14,207 nucleotides of DNA from assembly GCA_001603415.1 (NCBI GenBank), contig LUYY01000031.1, positions 1 through 14,207 on the forward strand. Reading direction: 5' to 3'. The notes under the pieces were generated by a model. The model worked only from the letters and a program-made list of their open reading frames with translations. It was not told where the DNA came from and made no database searches. Of the stretch, positions 7,886 to 14,170 are shown piece after piece; position 1 is the stretch's first letter, and each line of letters opens with the position of its first letter. The translations under genes were made by a program, and so were the position numbers. This stretch comes from Bacteroidales bacterium Bact_07 (GTDB lineage Bacteria; Bacteroidota; Bacteroidia; Bacteroidales; Tenuifilaceae).

Positions 7886-10207
7886 TTATTTCGACGTTTC
7901 ACTTCTTATCTCTCTTATTCGCTGCACCATGCCCAAACTCAAAATCAACCTGTTGGGTGCTTTGGTAAAGTAGTAAACGCTCTCAAAGCGCGTTTCATTA
8001 TCAGTTTCGACAAATAATTTCAGGTAGATATCATTGCGGGTGATAATATCCCTATTAAAATAAATTTTACCAACCTCAACGGCTATATTAGGCTGCAAGG
8101 TTAAAAACACCTTATTTTGATATACGACATCGCCATTGATACTCTGAACCTGAGCCCCTATGGTTACCTGCTGTGGATTTACACCATCGGATACCGCCCT
8201 TACAACAACCACACTATCAACCAGGTATGCGCCAGCAATTACGGGTTTATAAAGATTTTGCACGTAGTGTTGAACCCGTTTCCAGTTTCCCGCATAATCG
8301 ATACCCGACCACGATACCACAGGCCAGCAATCGTTTAGCTGCCAGTAAAGTGTTCCCATGCAGTAAGGCGATGCCAACCTATGCGCCTCAATGGCATGAG
8401 CATAGCCCTGCGCCTGAAGCAGTTGACTGTAGTCAATCCACTCAAGCAAATCGTTGGGTTTAAACCCCTCACGGTCCATATACTCGTTTATGGTTTGATA
8501 GCCAACAGGGTGTTTCTGGTGGCAAAGCAGCTGCGCTGAATCGGGCAGGTTTTGCCCATCGTTAAACATCCGCAGAACGGATTCTGAGGGAGAACCCTGA
8601 AAGCCATACTCGCTCATAAAGCGTGGCACCTTTTGAGCGTAACGCTCAAAGGGTTCCCTCCCCCACCAAACACCCCAGTAATGCGAATCGCCATGGGTAA
8701 TGCTTTGCGAACTTCCCCAACCATACATTGGCGACGAAGGCCAGTAGTTACGGGTTGAGTCGTAGCGCATCACAACCTGCGGCAGTAAACCATGGAACAA
8801 CTTCAGGTAGCCATTCCAAACCGTATCGGTAGCCCCGGCAATTCCCCCAAGCTGCGACTGCCAACCCCAGTTATGCCAACCCTCGTCCGCCTCATTATTG
8901 CCACACCAAAGGGCAAGGCTTGTATGTTTGCGCAATCGCTTTACCTGCTGAACGACCTCAGCCTCCACATTTGCCAGGTATGCGGCATCGGAAGGGTACA
9001 TGGAACAGGCAAACATGAAATCGTGCCAAACCAGAATGCCCTTTCGGGTGCACTCCTCCATAAAAGCATCGGGTGCGTAAACGCCGCCACCCCAAACCCT
9101 TAGCATGTTGAAATTACTCTGGGCTGCGAAATCAACCTGCTTAACCCAAACCGAATCGGAAACACCATGCACAAAGAAGTCGGGGGGAATTAGGTTTGCC
9201 CCTTTGGCAAACATTGGCACGCCGTTTACCAAAAAGTAAAACGATTGGCCTATACTGTCGGGTTGCGATACCAACTTGATGGTTCGTATCCCCACCTCGT
9301 GAACCTTATCGTAAACCAATTCGCTACCGGCATGTATTAATACCCTAAATCGATTTAGATTTTGTTTCCCCATGCCATTTGGCCACCAGAGCCTGGGGTT
9401 TTCAACCTCAAACCTTGCGTTTGCCACAATGCCCTTTGGGCGTATTTGAGTGGTTAGGTAGATTTTCCCTGAATCGGTATCGCTGACGGTTAACTTCAAT
9501 GATTTTTTATGTTTTGCAACCACATCAAAATCAACAGATAAAATGGCTTTTTGCGGATTTGCTGCAAGCGTAGTAACAGCAAGATTATGAATATCAACCT
9601 TAGGTATCACTCTAATATAGACGGGTTGCCATATACCGCAGGTTACAAAGCGCGGCCCCCAGTCCCATCCAAAGTGGTAGGCAGCCTTACGGATATAAGC
9701 CCAATCGCCACCGGGCAAACGGTAGGGTAGCCTGTTTGCTAAGCTATCGGTAATTCTCAGAGCTGAGCGTAAAACTACCAGCAGCTCATTATTGGTTTTC
9801 TTGAGGTACTTTGAGCAGGGAACACGCCATTGCCTGAACATGTTATTGGCTGCTAAAACCTTAACTCCGTTCAGGTAAACATCGGCATAGGTATCGAGCC
9901 CCTCAAAAACCAGTTCAAGTTCAGCTTTTTTATCAATGTTTAACGGCAAGTCGAATGTTTTCCGGTACTCCCAGTCGGCACTGTCGATCCAAGCCAGTTG
10001 CATGTTGTTACAGCTAAGGTAAGGATTGCCAATCAGGCCATTGGCGTGAAGGTCGGTATGAACTGCCCCTGGCACGCTTGCGGGTAGCCAACCATCGGTT
10101 GTGCCTGCCCTCCTAAACATCCACTGTCCATTGATCGAGATTTCTTGCTGCGACAAGGCAGCAAAAGCCATCGCCCATAAAACTACAACTGATAGAACCT
10201 TTTTCAC
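7886..10207 (-). CDS. GH2 beta-mannosidase, exported
   Basis: A 773-residue retaining exo-beta-mannosidase of family GH2, expected to cleave the beta-mannose of the N-glycan core or of beta-mannans. A signal peptide covers residues 1-19. The N-terminal jelly roll (about 24-200) carries the beta-mannosidase signatures WLPASVPGAVHTDLHANGLI (40-59) and HFGWDWGPRF (178-187). An Ig-like domain follows to about 310, then the TIM barrel with MLRVWGGGVY (368-377). The acid/base is Glu439 in WCGNNE and the nucleophile Glu533 in MSEYGFQ, 94 residues apart, as in characterised relatives. At 773 residues it is somewhat shorter than the usual 830-870. The start codon is GTG: an in-frame TAA lies two codons upstream, and the next internal Met (residue 13) would destroy the signal peptide. 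No promoter consensus is evident just upstream, so expression probably depends on read-through from the kinase gene across the repeat cluster. Confidence 0.95.
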   Translation of the reverse strand: MKKVLSVVVLWAMAFAALSQQEISINGQWMFRRAGTTDGWLPASVPGAVHTDLHANGLIGNPYLSCNNMQLAWIDSADWEYRKTFDLPLNIDKKAELELVFEGLDTYADVYLNGVKVLAANNMFRQWRVPCSKYLKKTNNELLVVLRSALRITDSLANRLPYRLPGGDWAYIRKAAYHFGWDWGPRFVTCGIWQPVYIRVIPKVDIHNLAVTTLAANPQKAILSVDFDVVAKHKKSLKLTVSDTDSGKIYLTTQIRPKGIVANARFEVENPRLWWPNGMGKQNLNRFRVLIHAGSELVYDKVHEVGIRTIKLVSQPDSIGQSFYFLVNGVPMFAKGANLIPPDFFVHGVSDSVWVKQVDFAAQSNFNMLRVWGGGVYAPDAFMEECTRKGILVWHDFMFACSMYPSDAAYLANVEAEVVQQVKRLRKHTSLALWCGNNEADEGWHNWGWQSQLGGIAGATDTVWNGYLKLFHGLLPQVVMRYDSTRNYWPSSPMYGWGSSQSITHGDSHYWGVWWGREPFERYAQKVPRFMSEYGFQGSPSESVLRMFNDGQNLPDSAQLLCHQKHPVGYQTINEYMDREGFKPNDLLEWIDYSQLLQAQGYAHAIEAHRLASPYCMGTLYWQLNDCWPVVSWSGIDYAGNWKRVQHYVQNLYKPVIAGAYLVDSVVVVRAVSDGVNPQQVTIGAQVQSINGDVVYQNKVFLTLQPNIAVEVGKIYFNRDIITRNDIYLKLFVETDNETRFESVYYFTKAPNRLILSLGMVQRIREIRSETSK
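9345..9358. promoter_or_regulatory. Possible intragenic operator: exact copy of the LacI-gene palindrome
   Basis: CTAAATCGATTTAG lies inside the GH2 gene, in the codons for Leu284 to Arg288. It is identical over 14 bp to the core of the palindrome upstream of the LacI-type gene (13967-13980). A second exact copy of a 14-bp perfect palindrome in 14 kb is unexpected, and it falls inside the regulated operon. It might serve as an auxiliary site for repressor looping or a roadblock. Coincidence is possible, because the codons also encode a conserved-looking NLNRFRV strand. Confidence 0.4.
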
Positions 10208-10240
10208 CTTTTATAGTATTTTCAACATTCCATTTTCCTA

Positions 10241-10346
10241 TGTCAGGCTGAGTCCCGATATTTCGGGACAGACTCTGCCGAAGCATCTCTTTGCCCTTTT
10301 CTCTTCAATCCTTTTATGAGATCCCTCGACTGCGCTCGGGATGACA
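10241..10346. repeat. Palindromic repeat, unit 1
   Basis: A 106-bp unit differing from unit 2 at only one base (G instead of T at its sixth position). It contains a perfect 7-bp stem with a 4-nt loop, GTCCCGA-TATT-TCGGGAC, at 10252-10269. The outer ends TGTCA and TGACA pair, as do ATCTC and GAGAT nearer the centre. The following 26-bp spacer is also nearly identical to the one after unit 2, so units 1 and 2 look like a recent tandem duplication of about 132 bp. Confidence 0.88.
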
Positions 10347-10372
10347 AAACCCTACTATCCCCTTTACTCCTA

Positions 10373-10478
10373 TGTCATGCTGAGTCCCGATATTTCGGGA
10401 CAGACTCTGCCGAAGCATCTCTTTGCCCTTTTCTCTTCAATCCTTTTATGAGATCCCTCGACTGCGCTCGGGATGACA
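10373..10478. repeat. Palindromic repeat, unit 2
   Basis: Near-identical copy of unit 1, with the same 7-bp hairpin and with TGTCAT/ATGACA outer ends. Its left end TGTCATGCTGAG pairs with the right end CTCGGGATGACA with few mismatches. Translation of this region on the plus strand gives an open frame that is not a gene. Confidence 0.88.
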
Positions 10479-10503
10479 AAACCCTACCATCCCCTTTACT
10501 CCT

Positions 10504-10609
10504 TGTCATGCTGAGTCCCGATATTTCCGGATAAACATTGCCCAAGCATCTCTCTGTATTTTACCCCTTTTCCCCATCAATGAGATCCCTCGCTAGGCTC
10601 GGAATGACA
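10504..10609. repeat. Palindromic repeat, unit 3 (diverged)
   Basis: Same length and outer ends (TGTCATGCTGAG and CTCGGAATGACA) as the other units, but the internal GTCCCGA/TCGGGAC hairpin is broken by substitutions, and the central T/C-rich segment differs. It is therefore the older copy. It sits immediately after the kinase gene and is probably the ancestral insertion from which units 1 and 2 arose or beside which they inserted. Confidence 0.85.
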
Positions 10610-10616
10610 AGATGCA

Positions 10617-11726
10617 TCAACGCTTTTTATCAATCATTCCAAGGGCATACACGTAAGCCCCCACAGCCACTGCGTGGCTTGTGCCAAGACGCGAAGCGCC
10701 TATGCCTATTCGTTTCATTGGATCATAGTGAACCATTCGGTTGGAATAGGGCACGGGTATTTGTTTCTGCTGTCCCGACAGGAAACTGCCGCGTTGTAGG
10801 GCATCCTCCAAATCAAAAGCCTTTACCTCAAGCCTATCTACCTTTGTTCCATCGGTTCGTGCAATGGTTCCGTTTAGCTGGCTTAGCATGGCAGGGGCAA
10901 AATACTTCCAGGCGTTCGACAGGCCTCCGCCAATCACCACAAGCGAATCGGTTAGAGTAACGGCATTGGCAATGGCATCGCCCACCACAACCCCAAGGGT
11001 TTGGAAAGCAAGCCTTGCTGCAACCATATCGCCTTCAATAGTTCCTTCGAGTATCTCAAAGATTTCCTTAGGTGATAGCCGTATATCGTGGTTATGCTTG
11101 CTATAGGAATGGTAAACCCGCTGAACCGCTCTGATACTGGCACCCTCCTCGGCAAAGCAATCGGGGTCGATGGCATTGCGGACAAGCCAAATCTCGGCTC
11201 CGGCCGAGTTATCGCCAATAAAAAGATTTCCATCAACCACAAGCCCTGCACCAAAGCCTGTTCCCAGCGTAATGCCCAGCAAATGGCGATAGCGCTTTTG
11301 GCTTCCCGCCTCGGCAAGCATTTGGTTCACATACGGCAAAAAACCTGCAATGGCCTCGCCGTAGGCAAACAAATCGCCATCGTTGTTGATGAATACAGGC
11401 AATCGGAATCGTTCCTCCAGCATCGGGCCCAGAGCCACTCCACCCCTAAAGGCAGGCAGATTACCCAAATCGCCGATAACACCGTTGGGATAATCGGCTG
11501 GCCCAGGGAAAGCAAAGCTGATAGCCACAGGCTGTTCGGGCAAGTTTTTTATCAACCTTTCAAAACCCTCAATAATACCCGAAAGACATTTATCCAGATT
11601 ATCGCCGTTGCTCGGAAGCGTGATTGGCTGGCCAATGCACTCCATGCCCCGAATAGCGCTGAACACAAAGTTTGTTCCACCTGCATCGAGCGTCAGCACC
11701 ACCCGTTTATCGTTGCTATAGTCCAT
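10617..11726 (-). CDS. ROK-family sugar kinase lacking the zinc motif
   Basis: A 369-residue cytoplasmic protein of the ROK (repressor/ORF/kinase) family with kinase features and no DNA-binding domain. The phosphate-binding motif LDAGGTNF is at 13-20, the catalytic Asp at 116 in INNDGD, GITLGTGFGAG at 151-161, and the adenosine motif VVIGGG at 263-268. The usual zinc signature CxCGxxGCxE is absent. The region after GAEIW (176-180) instead reads AIDPDCFAEEGAS, and the His of the common GE-x-GH element is not there. It belongs to a divergent ROK branch and is somewhat longer than the usual 290-320. Its ATG overlaps the permease stop by one base (TAATG), implying translational coupling. The likely role is phosphorylation of an imported hexose, mannose, GlcNAc or glucose; which one cannot be decided from the sequence. 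Confidence 0.9.
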   Translation of the reverse strand: MDYSNDKRVVLTLDAGGTNFVFSAIRGMECIGQPITLPSNGDNLDKCLSGIIEGFERLIKNLPEQPVAISFAFPGPADYPNGVIGDLGNLPAFRGGVALGPMLEERFRLPVFINNDGDLFAYGEAIAGFLPYVNQMLAEAGSQKRYRHLLGITLGTGFGAGLVVDGNLFIGDNSAGAEIWLVRNAIDPDCFAEEGASIRAVQRVYHSYSKHNHDIRLSPKEIFEILEGTIEGDMVAARLAFQTLGVVVGDAIANAVTLTDSLVVIGGGLSNAWKYFAPAMLSQLNGTIARTDGTKVDRLEVKAFDLEDALQRGSFLSGQQKQIPVPYSNRMVHYDPMKRIGIGASRLGTSHAVAVGAYVYALGMIDKKR

Positions 11727-12871
11727 TATGCTTGAGTTTTAGATTTTACCATGGTTAGCAAAGCAATAAAGGCAATGCCAATTAGGGGAACGATAAACCC
11801 GAACCTAACGCTGGTGGCATCGGCAAGCAGCCCCATGAGTGGCGGAATAAATGCTCCGCCGGCAATGGCGGTCACCATTAATCCCGATATCTCGTTGGCA
11901 CGTTGGGGCATGGAATCGACAGTAATTGAGAAAATCAGCGGGAAAATATTGGCAAAACCCAGTCCCGTTATGAATACTCCGGCAAGGGTTACCACCTGAT
12001 TATCAACAAAAATCAGCAAAAGTCCTAATACCGAAAGAGCTACGGTAACGCGGAAGAAATTTCGGGGGTTCATCCACGAAAGGATTACGGAACCCAAAAA
12101 CCGGCCGGTTAGGATAGCAATAAAGAAAAACGCATTACCCAGCAAGCCCCAGGTCTTTAAATCGATGCCGTAATGCGTGCTTAACAGGATAGGTACTCCC
12201 GAACTCAGGCATATCTCAATGCCCACGTAAACAAAGATTCCAAGCACCATGAGCAGAATGAACCTATTCCTTAGCAAACCGAAGCAGGTAGCAAGGGTAG
12301 CCGGCTCCTTATCGGCTTTAACCTCCTGTATGCGGGTAAAACCTATGATTATCAGGGTGATTAAAAGCGATGCTACATAGATAGGGAAAAGCACCCTCCA
12401 ATCCATTCCCATCCACTTGGCGGCTGCAAAAGGGATAAGCGACCCCGAAAGCGAGCCAATGGCCTTGATGAACTGTCCGAAGCTCAGGTTACGCGAATAC
12501 TTCCCGGGCTCCGACACATCGCGCATTATTGGATTGCCGGCCACTTGCAGTATGGCTGCTCCGGCACCAAGCAACAAGATGGTAAGCAGGAATAGCGTAT
12601 AGCTGTTAAGTCCAACAAGCGGTAGCACAAGCCCAATAAGGGCAATTGCTAAACCCAACAGTAGCACAAACTTCTTACCGGTACGGTCCTGCACAATACC
12701 CATTGGCACCGACAGGATACCAAACATGATAAAGCCCATGAAGGCAATGAGTTGCGCCTCAAAATTCGATAGAGCAAACTGCTCCTTGGCTAGCCCCACA
12801 AAGGGACCCACTGCATCGCCAAACCCCATACACAGGAAGGCAAGCAAAATGGCAAATGTTTTACGGTTCAT
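11726..12871 (-). CDS. FucP-like MFS sugar permease
   Basis: A 381-residue inner-membrane protein with about 12 hydrophobic segments, of the fucose/GlcNAc/glucose:H+ symporter branch of the major facilitator superfamily. Evidence includes the early GFGDAVGPFVG helix (16-26), a cytoplasmic loop GIVQDRTGKK (58-67), LQVAGNP (108-114, equivalent to the conserved helix-4 motif of this family), GLGFANIFPLIFS (303-315) and GGAFIPPLMG (338-347). It is rather shorter than E. coli FucP (about 438). The gene starts 28 bp after the LacI gene and shares the TAATG stop/start with the kinase. In this context it probably imports the monosaccharide released by the downstream glycosidases, mannose or GlcNAc being the best guesses. 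Substrate is inferred from neighbours only. Confidence 0.92.
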   Translation of the reverse strand: MNRKTFAILLAFLCMGFGDAVGPFVGLAKEQFALSNFEAQLIAFMGFIMFGILSVPMGIVQDRTGKKFVLLLGLAIALIGLVLPLVGLNSYTLFLLTILLLGAGAAILQVAGNPIMRDVSEPGKYSRNLSFGQFIKAIGSLSGSLIPFAAAKWMGMDWRVLFPIYVASLLITLIIIGFTRIQEVKADKEPATLATCFGLLRNRFILLMVLGIFVYVGIEICLSSGVPILLSTHYGIDLKTWGLLGNAFFFIAILTGRFLGSVILSWMNPRNFFRVTVALSVLGLLLIFVDNQVVTLAGVFITGLGFANIFPLIFSITVDSMPQRANEISGLMVTAIAGGAFIPPLMGLLADATSVRFGFIVPLIGIAFIALLTMVKSKTQA

Positions 12872-12899
12872 TGTTTAGGTTTTAGTATGATTTGATATG

Positions 12900-13928
12900 T
12901 TATTTCGATTTTTTTAACGACGACCGGCGAATGTTAAGTTTAACGGGCAATTCGAGTATTCCTTGGCTAACCTCAACACTGTCTCCAACCATCTTGAGCT
13001 GCAGCAGCTCAAATGCCTTGCCGCACATGGCAGCAATGGGCTGTTCCACCGCAGTTATGGTTGGCTCGATAATTGAAAAATACGGTAAATCGTCGAAGCA
13101 AACCAAGCCCAGCTCATTGGGTATTTTAACCCGCATGGCAGCCAGCGATTGCAGGGCTGCCGTGGCCACATTATTGTTAACCGCAAACAGGCAATCGGGT
13201 TTAAAGGGCAGCAGTTTCGGGTTAGCCAGCAGGCTATGAACATCGGGCTGTAGGGTATTGAAGCCCACCTCGCGGATTGCGCAGGTCTGCCCCTTCCCCT
13301 TGAACACCTCCACAAACCCCTCGATGCGTTCGGCCACCGACGAGATATGGTTTGTTGATAAACCAATCACCAGTGGATGCCTATACCCCTGTTCAAACAG
13401 TTGATTGGCCAGCAATGCCCCGCCATTGCGGTTAGCTGCCACCACCGCGGTTAGCGTGCTAGCGCCCAAATGCCTATCGATAAGCACCAGTGGCGTTCCG
13501 CTATCGTTAATGGCCATCAGCCATTCAGCGTTGCTCTGCGACGACGATACCACCAGCCCGTCAACCTGTCGGTTGCGGAGCATGGTAATCAGGCGCTGCT
13601 CCTTTTCCACATCCTCGTCGGTACTGCAGATGAAAACGCTGTAGCCATTGGCGGTAGCCAAATCCTCAAACTGACGGGCCAGTTGGGCATAGAAGGTATT
13701 AGAGATATCGGAAACTACCAACCCAATGGTTCCGGTTTTGCCGGTTCGCAAGCTGCGGGCAGTTTGGTTGGGGCGGTAGTTCAGCTCCTTCACCGCCGCA
13801 AACACCCTATCGCAGGTTTGGCGCGATATGCCATACTGCTGAGCCTTACCGTTCAGCACCAGCGACACCAAGGTTTTGGAAACCCCAACATGCTGGGCAA
13901 TATGGTCGAGAGTAACACGGTTTGCCAT
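12900..13928 (-). CDS. LacI-family transcriptional regulator
   Basis: A 342-residue repressor-type protein. The helix-turn-helix is at residues 5-27 (TLDHIAQHVGVSKTLVSLVLNG). The hinge helix is at about 54-63 (NQTARSLRTG), where Leu60 is the residue expected to wedge into the central CpG of the operator. Residues 66-338 are the periplasmic-binding-protein-like sugar-sensing core, with IGLVVSDISNTFYAQL (68-83), VDGLVVSSS (122-130), LVLIDR (147-152), FAVNNNVA (248-255) and LGLVCFDDLPY (273-283). The gene heads the permease/kinase/glycosidase operon, so it most likely autoregulates and controls the whole set in response to a released sugar or its phosphate. Its candidate operator, with a central CG as expected for the family, lies 38 bp upstream of the start. 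The ligand cannot be told from sequence. Repressor rather than activator is assumed from operator position. Confidence 0.95.
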   Translation of the reverse strand: MANRVTLDHIAQHVGVSKTLVSLVLNGKAQQYGISRQTCDRVFAAVKELNYRPNQTARSLRTGKTGTIGLVVSDISNTFYAQLARQFEDLATANGYSVFICSTDEDVEKEQRLITMLRNRQVDGLVVSSSQSNAEWLMAINDSGTPLVLIDRHLGASTLTAVVAANRNGGALLANQLFEQGYRHPLVIGLSTNHISSVAERIEGFVEVFKGKGQTCAIREVGFNTLQPDVHSLLANPKLLPFKPDCLFAVNNNVATAALQSLAAMRVKIPNELGLVCFDDLPYFSIIEPTITAVEQPIAAMCGKAFELLQLKMVGDSVEVSQGILELPVKLNIRRSSLKKSK

Positions 13929-13949
13929 ACCAAAAATGTTTACGTGGTG

Positions 13950-13987
13950 TAAAGATATAAAAAAAACTAAATCGATTTAGTAACAAA
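13950..13987 (-). promoter_or_regulatory. Candidate promoter of the operon
   Basis: On the minus strand, TTTG (13987-13984) and TATCTTTA (13957-13950) resemble the Bacteroidetes -33 and -7 boxes, but the spacer is 26 nt, longer than the usual 19-23, and the last G of the -7 is A. The 16-bp palindrome lies between the two boxes, so a bound repressor would block polymerase. The location is plausible; the exact boxes are uncertain. Confidence 0.35.
13966..13981. promoter_or_regulatory. Probable LacI-family operator
   Basis: ACTAAATCGATTTAGT is a perfect 16-bp palindrome with a central CG, the size and architecture preferred by LacI-family dimers. It is centred about 45 bp upstream of the LacI-type start codon, in the only sizeable gap before the operon. 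Autoregulation by the adjacent gene is the simplest reading. Its 14-bp core recurs exactly at 9345-9358. Confidence 0.72.
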
Positions 13988-14047
13988 TGGATGAAAAGTG
14001 AATGGAAATCATAGACCATTGCCGGTAAACGGATGGATACGGAATAT

Positions 14048-14077
14048 GAGGAAGTTAGAGGAAGTTAGAGGAAGTTA
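14048..14077. repeat. Three tandem copies of a 10-bp repeat
   Basis: GAGGAAGTTA occurs three times without interruption (14048-14057, 14058-14067, 14068-14077). It is non-coding, upstream of the LacI-type gene and its operator. Such a microsatellite can change copy number by slippage, but at this distance from the promoter an effect on expression is not obvious. Confidence 0.9.
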
Positions 14078-14088
14078 AAACGATAAAT

Positions 14089-14134
14089 GTGAACCGTGAG
14101 CCGTTAAACGTTAAACGATGACCCGTGACCCGTC
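14089..14134. repeat. Degenerate heptamer repeat tract
   Basis: The tract can be read as consecutive 7-bp units: GTGAACC, GTGAGCC, GTTAAAC, GTTAAAC, then an 8-base GATGACCC, GTGACCC and a partial GTC. Neighbouring units are identical or near-identical in places and the period is 7. The same heptamer type (GTTAACC) occurs twice near 2565-2578 in the other orientation. It may be a species-level intergenic repeat type of unknown role. Confidence 0.65.
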
Positions 14135-14142
14135 CTGAAAAA

Positions 14143-14170
14143 TGTCTACACAAACTTATGTGTATGGACA
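14143..14170. mobile_element. Possible left end of an IS3-type insertion sequence, cut by the window edge
   Basis: From TG at 14143 there is an imperfect inverted repeat: TGTC-TACACA (14143-14152) pairs with TGTGTA (14159-14164) and GACA (14167-14170). It lies directly before a start codon whose reading frame resembles a transposase OrfA. IS3-family elements start with TG and their first gene begins close to the end, which fits. The right end, target duplication and most of the element are outside the window, so this is tentative. Confidence 0.4.

Larger units (their letters stand above)
10208..10616. repeat. Repeat-filled spacer splitting the operon (three 106-bp palindromic units)
   Basis: These 409 bp separate the ROK kinase stop from the GH2 start. 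Most of it is three copies of a 106-bp unit, at 10241-10346, 10373-10478 and 10504-10609, spaced 132 and 131 bp apart. Each unit begins TGTCA, ends TGACA, and is a long imperfect inverted repeat, with ATCTC/GAGAT bordering its centre. The type resembles extragenic palindromic elements scattered in many bacterial genomes, whose translation gives spurious RSLDCARDD-like peptides. The outer 33 bp (10208-10240) hold no clear promoter. The third unit ends only 7 bp from the kinase stop codon. Confidence 0.9.

Noticed and set aside
10316..10534. Plus-strand 72-residue open frame with RSLDCARDD peptides, and the adjoining frames at 10101-10319 and 10538-10960
   Set aside because: They are translations of the palindromic repeat units or run into the antisense of the kinase gene. 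The RSLDCARDD-type peptide is a common false protein arising from such repeats.
10241..10609. Repeat cluster as an intrinsic terminator for the kinase gene
   Set aside because: The units form hairpins, but none is followed by a T-run in the minus-strand direction, so only attenuation or RNA processing can be suggested.
11088..11735. Plus-strand 215-residue open frame
   Set aside because: Entirely antisense to the well-supported ROK kinase gene and start of the permease overlap; it has no recognisable motif and is explained by codon bias of the real gene.
13470..13952. Plus-strand 160-residue open frame overlapping the LacI start
   Set aside because: Shadow of the LacI-type gene, which has complete HTH and sensor motifs; the frame has no motif of its own.
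14048..14134. Possible CRISPR-like array
   Set aside because: Units are 7 or 10 bp with no spacers, so this is a simple tandem repeat, not a CRISPR array.
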